Source: an uncultured Eubacteriales bacterium
GTDB lineage: Bacteria > Bacillota > Clostridia > Oscillospirales > Oscillospiraceae
Length of the DNA: 11,335 nucleotides
Reading direction: 5' to 3'
Assembly: GCA_905201305.1 (NCBI GenBank)
Contig: CAJKNS010000061.1
Location: forward strand, 1 to 11,335
The notes beneath the pieces were generated by a model. The model did no database searches. It saw only the letters and a program-made list of their open reading frames with translations, and was not told where the DNA came from. The position numbers and the translations under genes are program-made. This document shows positions 1 through 5,900 of the stretch, piece after piece (position 1 is the first letter of the stretch; each line of letters starts with the position of its first letter).

Positions 1-1063
1 GCATGCCGGAGCCGCCGGTGGTCACGGAATTTGCCCAACGGCGTGCAATTGCCTTGATATCCATGGCGGGAACCAGGCTCAGCTCCGATGCCCAGCGAGG
101 GGTTTTGGGGGTACCGTCGGGTCCAAGACCAAGGATGTGGTTCTTGAATTCCTCAAACCGGTGCCCGTGCTGGGCGACATATTCCTTATCATAAGTACCC
201 TCGGTGATCCACACATAGGCGATTGCCTCCAGCAGTGCGGCATCGGTGCCCATCCGGGGACCAATCCACTTGTCGGCGTGCTTAACCGAAGTATAGTTGT
301 TAAAGGGATCAATGTAGATGAACTGAATGCCCATCTCCTTCATCCACCAGCGCCACAGTGCAGACTCCTGAGCGGAGTAACCGCCGCGGCTGGTATCGGG
401 GTCGGTGGACCAGCAGACGATGGTCTCGGTGTTCTGCATTGCCATCTCCAGCATATCGTAGGGCTCGGGACCGCCCAGACGCCAATAGTAGCCATAGGAA
501 TGCGGGGTGCCCCAGTGGAAGCCCTCCCAGGAGTCCGGGTTATCGGCGATACGGGTGTAGCCCATCATGGAGAAGAAGCGCTTGAACAGAGAAATCTTAT
601 AGCCAACCAGCCCCCAGGAATGGTGGGAGGAGGTACATGCGGTGATGGTCTCCTTGCCATAGGTCTTCTGGAGACGCTTGATCTCACGTGCCACCAGGCT
701 CAAAGCCTCATCCCAGGAAGCGCGGCGATAACCGGACTTACCGCGGTTTTCCGTGTTGCGGTTCTTGCCGTCGGGAGTCTCCACAAAGTCCTCGCGGATC
801 ATGGGGTATTTCAGACGGTCATAGGCGTAGGTTTTATCCCGCTCGCAGTAGCCAAGCAGGCTCATGGTGGTCTTTCTCTGGGGGGTGTATTCCTTGCCCC
901 GCGCCTTAATCACCCAGCCTGCGGGATCATCGTCGGTAAGGACAATGGGACGAACGCGGCGAATCACGCCGTCGATGGTGTGAAGGGTCATGGGACCGCC
1001 CACACATACACTGTGAGTAATACGCTCCTTTTTGGAGTCAGAACGCATGGGTATTTTTTCCAT
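1..1063 (-). CDS. AthL-like molybdopterin enzyme, large subunit (pyrogallol hydroxytransferase family), 5' part only
   Basis: An open frame starts at the ATG at 1063, behind AAGGAGGA, and runs off the left edge after 354 codons; the family is about 870 residues. The product resembles the large subunit of pyrogallol:phloroglucinol transhydroxylase, a DMSO-reductase-family Mo enzyme that moves a hydroxyl group between polyhydroxybenzenes during gallate fermentation. Visible landmarks are SSHHSWG (145-151), NPDSWEGFHWG (175-185), STDPDTSRGGYS and KWIGPRMGTD. Set against the Pelobacter enzyme from memory (offset about +3), Ser178 matches the Mo-ligating Ser175, Asp177 matches Asp174 and His147 matches His144. 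The N-terminus has no Cys cluster for a [4Fe-4S] centre, as in the transhydroxylase large subunit, and no Tat signal, so it should be cytoplasmic. An Fe-S small subunit is expected beyond the left edge. It is the last visible gene of the minus operon, 15 bases after the 173-aa gene. The family call is firm; the substrate is not, since gut relatives include other aromatic hydroxyl-processing enzymes. Confidence 0.85.
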   Translation of the reverse strand, partial: MEKIPMRSDSKKERITHSVCVGGPMTLHTIDGVIRRVRPIVLTDDDPAGWVIKARGKEYTPQRKTTMSLLGYCERDKTYAYDRLKYPMIREDFVETPDGKNRNTENRGKSGYRRASWDEALSLVAREIKRLQKTYGKETITACTSSHHSWGLVGYKISLFKRFFSMMGYTRIADNPDSWEGFHWGTPHSYGYYWRLGGPEPYDMLEMAMQNTETIVCWSTDPDTSRGGYSAQESALWRWWMKEMGIQFIYIDPFNNYTSVKHADKWIGPRMGTDAALLEAIAYVWITEGTYDKEYVAQHGHRFEEFKNHILGLGPDGTPKTPRWASELSLVPAMDIKAIARRWANSVTTGGSGM

Positions 1064-1078
1064 AATGTGCAGTCCTCC

Positions 1079-1600
1079 TTACTTCACTTCAATCATCTGA
1101 CGGGCGTAGTCACTCTTGGGGTCGATCTCCACCATGGTGCCCACGTATTTTCCGTCCTTGCGCTCAAAGCAGCGCATATCAAAATCCTCAATGACAGGAA
1201 TCCAGAATACCCGTCCGTCGGGTCCCTGATAATGCTTGCCCGCATGGAACTGATGCAGCAGCATCTCCACCGGACCGCCGGGAGCATCCGCCCGCTTCTG
1301 CGCGGTGGCATAGTGGAGGTTCAGGAACGTAGGGTCAACGACGCCATACTTTTCCATGCGCATGGGACCAATGTCCTTCCAGTCGTCGGTCATGGAACGC
1401 ATGGTTTCCACAATCACATCATATACGTCGGTGCCGGGCATACCGCAGCCCTCAAAGCCCTCATACCAGACCCGATAGGCGTTCATATGCTCGCTGGGAT
1501 GATCCTTGAGGATCTCCTTCACCTTCGCTACCAGCTCGTCCTTCTCCATGGTAACGATACCCTGGGGAAGCCGGAGCACATATTTTTTCACAAGATCCAT
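1079..1600 (-). CDS. uncharacterised 173-aa protein encoded just before the AthL-like enzyme
   Basis: I do not recognise this protein. It starts at an ATG behind GAGGAGGCAGCACC and ends in TAA. It is soluble, with no signal peptide or membrane segment. The N-terminal third is Lys/Glu-rich and probably helical (residues about 17-35). The middle carries EGFEGCGMPGTDVYD (about 48-62) and a stretch rich in Trp, Met and Asp. The C-terminal half has HFH-like elements (LLHQFHAGKHY), FWIPVIEDFDMRCFER and a Lys/Asp-rich end. Gaps of 14-15 bases on each side place it firmly in the same transcript as the Mo enzyme. Plausible roles are an extra subunit, a maturation or cofactor-insertion chaperone, or a substrate-handling partner; the sequence does not choose between them. 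The frame, start and codon use look like a genuine gene. The opposite strand also has a long open frame here, which I take to be its shadow. Confidence 0.8.
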   Translation of the reverse strand: MDLVKKYVLRLPQGIVTMEKDELVAKVKEILKDHPSEHMNAYRVWYEGFEGCGMPGTDVYDVIVETMRSMTDDWKDIGPMRMEKYGVVDPTFLNLHYATAQKRADAPGGPVEMLLHQFHAGKHYQGPDGRVFWIPVIEDFDMRCFERKDGKYVGTMVEIDPKSDYARQMIEVK

Positions 1601-1614
1601 GGTGCTGCCTCCTC

Positions 1615-1914
1615 TTATCGGATCACATTATGGGCAATCAGCTGATCCATTGCTGCCTGATCGCCGGGCTTCGCCTGTTCACCCTCGCCGTAGCTCCAGT
1701 CCACAGGAAGCTCCACCGACTTTGTAATCTGAATCTCACCCAGCACAGCGCCGGTGCCGTGATACATCTCCCGGAACTCAGCGGCAGCCTTTACACGGGC
1801 GTCGTCGTCATTCTCCGCCAGTACAAAGCATTTAGCCGTGGTGCAGAATACATACTTTGGCTCCGTGGGCTTTTCCAGCTGCTTTTTCTGGGCTTCGCAA
1901 TAATACTTTTTCAT
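1615..1914 (-). CDS. uncharacterised 99-aa protein in the AthL-like operon
   Basis: I do not recognise this small protein. It starts at an ATG preceded by AGGAGGGGCAGC, a strong ribosome binding site, 11 bases after the Nudix-like gene, and ends 14 bases before the 173-aa gene. It opens with a Lys-rich, Tyr/Cys-containing segment (MKKYYCEAQKK) and has a CTTAKC motif at residues 24-29. A charged helix (AENDDDARVKAAAEFREMY, about 33-51) and an ITKSVELPVDW strand follow. Three Cys in the first 30 residues could bind a metal or form a thiol site, but no known finger pattern is complete. There is no membrane segment or signal peptide. The reading frame is well supported by its spacing and ribosome binding site; the function is open. 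Confidence 0.75.
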   Translation of the reverse strand: MKKYYCEAQKKQLEKPTEPKYVFCTTAKCFVLAENDDDARVKAAAEFREMYHGTGAVLGEIQITKSVELPVDWSYGEGEQAKPGDQAAMDQLIAHNVIR

Positions 1915-1925
1915 GCTGCCCCTCC

Positions 1926-2390
1926 TTAATACATCCGCACATCGGGGATGGTACGACCGTTGATCCAGGGATCGTACTTGTCCAGGAATGCCTTATCGTC
2001 GCCGGTAAGCTCCACCAGTCCCAGCTCGGAGGGATGAACCCACCGGAACGCCGCATAGGCGCCGGCGTTGGGCTCGGTCTGATAGGTGTCGACGGCTTCG
2101 TAATACCAATGCTCGTCGCACTTGGTGTGGGTGTTGTGGGTGATATTGCCGCAGGGGATATGCTCCACAGTGCCGTCCTTCCGGTATTTCTTGCCCTGGA
2201 CAATGAGCTTGCCCGCCTTGACCTGAATGCCAAGGGTTTCCCAAGCCGTCCGAACCACTGCGGTTTCGGGTGTTTCATTCACCCGAATATAGCCCTTGGG
2301 CAGCTCCCAGCCGCCCCCGGGCAGCTGACATACCAGCACATCCCCGGTGGGACCGGCATGATGCTGAATCAGCAGTGTAATTTCTGTCAT
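1926..2390 (-). CDS. Nudix-fold protein with a degenerate Nudix box
   Basis: I take the ATG at 2390 (MTEITLL) as the start because GGAGGAAGGTG lies just upstream; this gives 154 residues, normal for a single-domain Nudix protein. The frame is open further upstream, but that part overlaps the preceding gene. The fold is shown by PGGGWELPKG (24-33), the spacing G33-x5-E39-x7-R47, and RTAWETLGI (47-55). The family consensus ends R-E-U-x-E-E-x-G-U. Here the first Glu is Thr48 and the last Glu of the EE pair is Thr52, so two of the three usual metal-binding acids are missing and only Glu51 remains. Nudix enzymes normally hydrolyse nucleoside diphosphates linked to another moiety. This copy may be inactive, may use other residues, or may serve as a binding or regulatory domain. 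It sits inside the AthL-like operon, 11 bases before the 99-aa gene, which suggests a link to that enzyme or its cofactor. Confidence 0.8.
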   Translation of the reverse strand: MTEITLLIQHHAGPTGDVLVCQLPGGGWELPKGYIRVNETPETAVVRTAWETLGIQVKAGKLIVQGKKYRKDGTVEHIPCGNITHNTHTKCDEHWYYEAVDTYQTEPNAGAYAAFRWVHPSELGLVELTGDDKAFLDKYDPWINGRTIPDVRMY

Positions 2391-2416
2391 TTCTACGCAC
2401 CTTCCTCCATGATCGA

Positions 2417-2614
2417 TCAGAGCGTGTATTGATGCTCTGCCAGCTGATAGCCCTCTGCCTCCAGCTGTGCGCCAACCCGCTCCCGGAACTGACGAACCGT
2501 CTCCTGCCATACGTCCCGGTCAATGCGGCGCACTTCCACGCCGTCTTCCATGACGCTTGCCCACTCGGTAAAGCCGCGGCGGGTACTTCTACAGACAAAT
2601 TTGTAGGTTTTCAA
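2417..2614 (-). CDS. small uncharacterised 65-aa protein with a TTG start
   Basis: The frame begins at a TTG at 2614, eight bases after GGGAGG and only three bases after the stop of the 154-aa gene upstream. No in-frame ATG gives a better start. The product (MKTYKFVCRSTRRGFTEW at the start) is compact and charged: a predicted beta-rich N-terminal half followed by an amphipathic helix with Glu/Arg repeats (about 33-55). It has no signal peptide or membrane segment. I do not recognise the family. The tight coupling to the upstream gene suggests translational coupling and similar amounts of both proteins. A small binding partner in the AthL-like operon is a reasonable guess, nothing more. Confidence 0.65.
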   Translation of the reverse strand: MKTYKFVCRSTRRGFTEWASVMEDGVEVRRIDRDVWQETVRQFRERVGAQLEAEGYQLAEHQYTL

Positions 2615-2617
2615 GAT

Positions 2618-3082
2618 TTAGCCTCCCTCTGTATGATCGTCTCCGGTTGCCTCCTGCCAGCTCATAAAGTCCTGATCCTCAGCAGGCAGCTGCCCGGTTG
2701 CGTCCAGATAAGCAATGATCCCCCGTTCTGCCGCCACCATGGCGCCCATGGGGTTCATGTGGTCCTTGGGTGTGATTTCAAAGAGTCCGTCGGCAAGGGA
2801 CGCCAGATTTTTAAACATGGCGCGGTTGCGCTCATTCACCGGGAACGCCTTCTGTCTGCCGTCTTCCGCGTCCATCTTGTGGATAAAACACTGGAAATTA
2901 TGCCGAATCACCAGCACATACATGATCTCCAGCCCCGACTGCACCGCAACGATCTGGCCGCCCTCCAGAGAAGAGAGCAGCTTATCGCCGTCCTTTTCCA
3001 GGGGTCTAAGCTCCACATCGTTGTCGTGGTTCTCCCGCCGGTCACGCTCCCGACTGTGCCGAACCTTTTTTTCTTCGCTCAT
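2618..3082 (-). CDS. uncharacterised 154-aa protein, first gene of the AthL-like operon
   Basis: I chose the ATG at 3082 (MSEEKK), with GAGGTG about 11 bases upstream. The frame stays open to a TTG at 3244, but that start has no ribosome binding site. The first 25 or so residues are extremely charged (runs of Lys, Arg, Glu, Asp and His) and probably disordered. The core (about 28-135) looks like an alpha/beta domain with SLEGGQIVAVQSG, MYVLVIRHNFQCFIHKMD and an alpha-helical DHMNPMGAMVAAERGIIAYLDATGQL. The acidic tail is DFMSWQEATGDD. There is no membrane segment or recognisable catalytic motif. It is the promoter-proximal gene of the six-gene minus operon. I do not recognise the family; the exact N-terminus is the least certain part. 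Confidence 0.7.
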   Translation of the reverse strand: MSEEKKVRHSRERDRRENHDNDVELRPLEKDGDKLLSSLEGGQIVAVQSGLEIMYVLVIRHNFQCFIHKMDAEDGRQKAFPVNERNRAMFKNLASLADGLFEITPKDHMNPMGAMVAAERGIIAYLDATGQLPAEDQDFMSWQEATGDDHTEGG

Positions 3083-3301
3083 AAAGCCTGTTACACCTCG
3101 CCTCCGTGTAAGCCGAAGCCTTCCATCAAGCGAAAGCTCCGCCGTTTTGGAACCGTATGGACCCTGTAAATCGCGCAGTAATTGCGTCAGATTCACATCT
3201 TCCGATATTCTAAACCATGGAACTGTACCAGAGTCAAGGGGCAATTCCCGTTATTCTGCACAAAATCCGGGAGATCTTTTTCTCCATTTCAGTTCATATG
3301 C
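3083..3301 (-). other. long untranslated leader of the AthL-like operon
   Basis: Between the minus-strand promoter candidate (-10 at 3302-3307) and the chosen start at 3082 lie about 210 bases, long for a bacterial leader. It holds a partial dyad around GGTACAGTTCC (3221-3231) and a short GGAGA/TCTCC hairpin (3270-3285). I see no clear intrinsic terminator and no riboswitch I recognise. Either the leader is regulatory, or translation starts further upstream at a non-ATG codon, or a closer promoter was missed. Confidence 0.4.
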
Positions 3302-3331
3302 ATTGTATCACGTTTTCGCCATGCTTGTAAA
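3302..3331 (-). promoter_or_regulatory. sigma-A type promoter candidate for the AthL-like operon
   Basis: On the minus strand there is TTTACA (3326-3331), an 18-base spacer and TACAAT (3302-3307), each one base from consensus. Transcription would begin near 3295. No better pair was found closer to the first gene. Confidence 0.5.
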
Positions 3332-3389
3332 CAGGAGGGATAAACCTTCCAAGCCAAAACGAAAAAAATTTTTCTCTGTTTATACCCTG

Positions 3390-3418
3390 TTCACAAACGC
3401 CTGATAATATGGTATTGT
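3390..3418 (+). promoter_or_regulatory. sigma-A type promoter candidate for the zinc-ribbon/DUF5685/J-domain/GrpE-like cassette
   Basis: TTCACA (3390-3395), a 17-base spacer and TATTGT (3413-3418) lie 32 bases before the ATG at 3451. An alternative -10, GATAAT at 3403-3408, lies within the spacer but lacks a good -35. The promoter is back to back with the minus-operon promoter about 60 bases away. Confidence 0.45.
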
Positions 3419-3450
3419 AAATTTTAAGAAGCGAAAGGCAGGTGACGGAT

Positions 3451-3852
3451 ATGAGAAGAAAAAAGCCATTTCTTACGGGACGAAACGGTCCTGATGCCCT
3501 TTCCATGACCGCCAGCCTTTTCGCCTGCGTGCTGCTGATCATCGCCATGTTTGTGGGCGGTACCGCAAGCTCGGTACTCTGGCTGCTGGCGCTGATTTGT
3601 CTGATTTTCTGCTATTTCCGGATTTTCAGTTGGAACATTGCCCGCCGCCGCGCCGAAAACCAGCGTTTTCTCACCCTGATCGCACCGCTGACCCGGCTGC
3701 GTGTCCGCTATCGGGAAAAAAAGCGGCAGAAGAATCTCTACTGCTTCTTTAAGTGCCCCCAATGCGGCACGGTGCTGCGGGTTCCCAAGGGCAAGGGTCA
3801 CATTCGGATCACCTGTAAGTGCTGCAGCCACGTATTTGAAAGGAACAGCTGA
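3451..3852 (+). CDS. two-helix membrane protein with a C-terminal zinc ribbon
   Basis: I start the gene at the ATG at 3451, seven bases after AGGTG; a GTG three codons earlier has a poorer site. The 133-aa product has a basic N-terminus (MRRKKPF), two hydrophobic segments (about 17-36 and 39-57), then a very basic linker (RRRAENQRF to REKKRQK). It ends in a zinc-ribbon-like domain: CPQC at 102-105 paired with CKCC at 122-125, with a basic RVPKGKGHIRIT strand between. By the positive-inside rule, both termini should be cytoplasmic, placing the ribbon inside the cell. No enzymatic motif is visible. The stop overlaps the DUF5685 start by one base (TGATG), indicating translational coupling. It may anchor the downstream chaperone-like proteins at the membrane; that is inference. 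Confidence 0.8.
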   Translation: MRRKKPFLTGRNGPDALSMTASLFACVLLIIAMFVGGTASSVLWLLALICLIFCYFRIFSWNIARRRAENQRFLTLIAPLTRLRVRYREKKRQKNLYCFFKCPQCGTVLRVPKGKGHIRITCKCCSHVFERNS

Positions 3853-4718
3853 TGTTTGGATATATCACTGCCGACCCCAGCAGTCTTTCCCAGGATGAAA
3901 TTGACCGCTATGGCGGCTGTTACTGCGGATTATGCCGGTGCCTCAGTCACCGGCATGGCTTTTGCGGCAGAATGACGCTGACCTATGATATGACGTTTCT
4001 GGTGCTGGTGCTCTCCTCCCTCTATGAGCCGGAGGAAACCGCCGAAGCCGGTCGATGTCCGGTGCATCCCGTTCGTCAGCGGAGCTACTGGCAGAACCGA
4101 TTTACAGACTATGCCGCAGACCTGAATCTCATGCTTGCCTGGTGGAACTGCATGGACGACTGGGAGGACGACAAAAACGTCGCCAGCCGCGCCTTTGCGG
4201 GTCTATTGGGCAAAAAGTGCCGCAGTCTGGAGTTGCAATATCCCCGTCAGGCAAAGGCAATTCGGGACAACCTTGCCGCGCTCCATCAATACGAAGACGG
4301 TCCTCAGGTCAGCGCCGATGCCGCCGCCGACTGCTTTGGCGCACTCATGGGCGAGCTGTTTGTATGGCGGGAGGACGATTATTGGGCAAAGGATCTCCGC
4401 GCCATGGGTCAGGGGCTGGGACGCTTCATTTATATTATGGACGCCTGCATCGATTACCGCAGCGATCTAAGGCATCATCGCCCCAATCCTCTCCGTGCTC
4501 TGGACACCGGCGAACGGACCCTGAAGGGAGACTACGATCTGCTTTCCATGCTGCTGGGAGACTGCACCGCCGTCTTTGAGCAGCTGCCGTTGGAGCAGGA
4601 TCTCCATTTAATGCGCAACATTTTATATACCGGTGTCTGGCAGAAGTACAACCAATTCTACCATCGGCACCACAAGGGAGAACATAACGAAGGAAACAAA
4701 GGAGAAGAACAGTCATGA
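3852..4718 (+). CDS. DUF5685 family protein with squalene/phytoene-synthase-like Asp motifs
   Basis: This 288-aa protein matches what I know of DUF5685, a family without assigned function common in Clostridia. The N-terminus has a Cys cluster, CYCGLCRC (23-30) plus Cys38, then Cys69 in RCPVHP, suggesting metal binding. The rest is alpha-helical and soluble. Two acidic motifs stand out: MDDWEDDK (101-108) and DACIDYRSD (197-205). The second follows LGRFIYIM and precedes RHHRPNPL. Their DDxxD and DxxxDxxxD patterns resemble the two Mg-diphosphate-binding motifs of squalene/phytoene synthases, a resemblance I infer rather than know. The C-terminus is His/Lys/Glu-rich. The gene overlaps both neighbours: one base with the zinc-ribbon gene and four bases (ATGA) with the J-domain gene, so the three are almost certainly one translational unit. 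The DUF call is fairly sure, the enzymatic idea speculative. Confidence 0.8.
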   Translation: MFGYITADPSSLSQDEIDRYGGCYCGLCRCLSHRHGFCGRMTLTYDMTFLVLVLSSLYEPEETAEAGRCPVHPVRQRSYWQNRFTDYAADLNLMLAWWNCMDDWEDDKNVASRAFAGLLGKKCRSLELQYPRQAKAIRDNLAALHQYEDGPQVSADAAADCFGALMGELFVWREDDYWAKDLRAMGQGLGRFIYIMDACIDYRSDLRHHRPNPLRALDTGERTLKGDYDLLSMLLGDCTAVFEQLPLEQDLHLMRNILYTGVWQKYNQFYHRHHKGEHNEGNKGEEQS

Positions 4719-5392
4719 GAGATCCCTATGAGGTTCTGGGCGTCTCCAGAAATGCCAGCGAGGACGAGATCAAGTCCGCCTATCGCAAGCTGGCAAAAAA
4801 ATATCACCCGGACCTTCATCCGGGAGACAAGGAATGCGAACGGAAAATGAACGAGGTCAACGCCGCCTATGACCAGATTAAAAACCCCCAGACACAGCGG
4901 CAGTCCAGCAGCTCCGGTGGCTATGGAAATTCCGGCCGCTATGATCCCTTTGGCTACGGCTACGATCCCTTTGGCGGCTATCAGCAGCGGCAGCAGTACA
5001 ACACCCAGTACGAAACCCGGGATTCCACCGATATTCAGGCTGCGCTTCATTATATCCAGGCAGGCGCTTTCCCGGAAGCGCTGAACGTGCTGTCCTCCAT
5101 TCCCACAGCAGACCGGGACCACCGCTGGTATTATTGCAGCGCCGCCGCCAACTATGGGCATGGCAACCGCGTGGCTGCCATGGAGCATATCCGCAAAGCC
5201 ATGGATCTCTGCCCAGGCAATCAGGAATACCGGCAGCTCTATCAGATGATTCAGTCCGGCAGCCGGATGTATACCAATACCGGCTCCCGCTATGGGTTCC
5301 AGACCGGCGGCACCTTCTGCAATCCCATCTGCATGTCCTGGTGCCTGCTCAATGCCTGCTGCGGCGGCAATGGGCTCTATTTCTGCTGCTGA
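4715..5392 (+). CDS. J-domain protein with TPR-like middle and Cys-rich C-terminal tail
   Basis: The first 60 residues are a clear J-domain: DPYEVLGVSRNASEDEIK, then YRKLAKKYHPD with the HPD triad at 31-33, which stimulates the ATPase of an Hsp70. The next 40 or so residues are a Gly/Ser/Tyr/Gln-rich linker with a repeated YDPFG unit. Residues about 107-185 look like two TPR-type helical repeats (AALHYIQAGAFPEALNVL; AAANYGHGNRVAAMEHI). The last 24 or so residues are hydrophobic with seven Cys, including two CC pairs. The zinc-finger and C-terminal substrate domains of true DnaJ are absent, so this is a class III J-protein with a specialised target. The start is fixed by GGAGAAGAA and the ATGA overlap with DUF5685. 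A GrpE-like gene follows 11 bases later. The tail may bind metal or a membrane; that is open. Confidence 0.9.
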   Translation: MRDPYEVLGVSRNASEDEIKSAYRKLAKKYHPDLHPGDKECERKMNEVNAAYDQIKNPQTQRQSSSSGGYGNSGRYDPFGYGYDPFGGYQQRQQYNTQYETRDSTDIQAALHYIQAGAFPEALNVLSSIPTADRDHRWYYCSAAANYGHGNRVAAMEHIRKAMDLCPGNQEYRQLYQMIQSGSRMYTNTGSRYGFQTGGTFCNPICMSWCLLNACCGGNGLYFCC

Positions 5393-5403
5393 GGTGATCG
5401 GAG

Positions 5404-5844
5404 ATGAAACTACCGTTTGTAGCCCGTGAGGCTTTGGACGCCGCAGAGCAGAAATTTGCGGATTTGAATCAGGAATACCAGAATTTTCGCCGGCGGAATG
5501 CCAGCGTTCAGGAGGATTCCTACGCAAAAGGCAGTAGTGACGCGCTGAAAGCCATGCTGCCGGTCTATGACAACCTGAAGCTGGCGCTGGAGCAGCCCTG
5601 TGAGGACGAAGCCTTTCGTACCGGCATTGAAATGACCCTGAAGGAGCTGGAAAAGACCTTTGCCCAGCTGGATGTTCATGAAATTTCCGCGCTGGATGCA
5701 CCCTTTGACCCCACCCTCCATGAAGCGGTGGAGCATATTGAGGACCCGGAGCTGGCAGAGAACACCGTGGTCCGGGTGATCCGCGCCGGTTTTACCCGCG
5801 GCAATACCGTTTTACGGCATGCGCTGGTGGCTGTGGCAAATTAA
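5404..5844 (+). CDS. short GrpE-like nucleotide exchange factor
   Basis: The 146-aa product shows the GrpE pattern: a helix with LNQEYQNFRRRNA (21-33), AMLPVYDNLKLALEQ (50-64), GIEMTLKELEKTF, then the beta-domain signature FDPTLHEAV (101-109) and GFTRGNTVLRHALVAVAN at the very end. GrpE releases ADP from DnaK. Compared with full GrpE (about 180-200 aa) it lacks most of the long N-terminal coiled coil and the acidic leader, and it stops right after the beta-domain. The start at 5404 has GAGGTGATCGGAG upstream. No dnaK or hrcA is nearby, so it is probably a second GrpE-type protein serving the co-transcribed J-protein rather than the heat-shock copy. It is the last gene of the cassette. Confidence 0.88.
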   Translation: MKLPFVAREALDAAEQKFADLNQEYQNFRRRNASVQEDSYAKGSSDALKAMLPVYDNLKLALEQPCEDEAFRTGIEMTLKELEKTFAQLDVHEISALDAPFDPTLHEAVEHIEDPELAENTVVRVIRAGFTRGNTVLRHALVAVAN

Positions 5845-5857
5845 AATGAAACGGCAA

Positions 5858-5900
5858 CACCCCGATCTCCGAATTTTCATCGGAAATCGGGGTGCGTTTT
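5858..5900. terminator. hairpin terminator between convergent grpE-like and lysR genes
   Basis: A 15-base stem (CACCCCGATCTCCGA, 5858-5872) pairs with 5880-5894 with one mismatch around a seven-base loop; CGTTTT follows. It ends the plus cassette and lies just beyond the lysR stop, so it may also serve the minus strand, where the T-tract is weaker. Confidence 0.85.

Noticed and set aside
137..1645. Long plus-strand open frame (502 codons)
   Set aside because: It lies antisense to the AthL-like gene and its 173-aa neighbour, which have recognisable motifs and ribosome binding sites. Its product is a His/Gly/Leu-rich composition with no domain, as expected for a shadow frame in GC-rich DNA.
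2618..3244. Longer version of the first operon gene starting at TTG 3244
   Set aside because: There is no ribosome binding site before 3244, while GAGGTG precedes the ATG at 3082. I keep the shorter form, but the extension is not fully excluded.
3234..3287. Possible 17-codon leader peptide on the minus strand (MEKKISRILCRITGIAP)
   Set aside because: No ribosome binding site precedes its ATG, and the codons show no repeated amino acid that would indicate attenuation.
4950..4979. Short tandem repeat in the J-protein gene (YDPFG twice)
   Set aside because: Two imperfect copies in a Gly/Tyr-rich linker are ordinary low complexity, not a mobile or CRISPR repeat. No CRISPR array, transposase, tRNA or rRNA was seen in the window.
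4658..5701. 347-codon minus-strand open frame
   Set aside because: It is antisense to the J-domain and GrpE-like genes, which are clearly coding.
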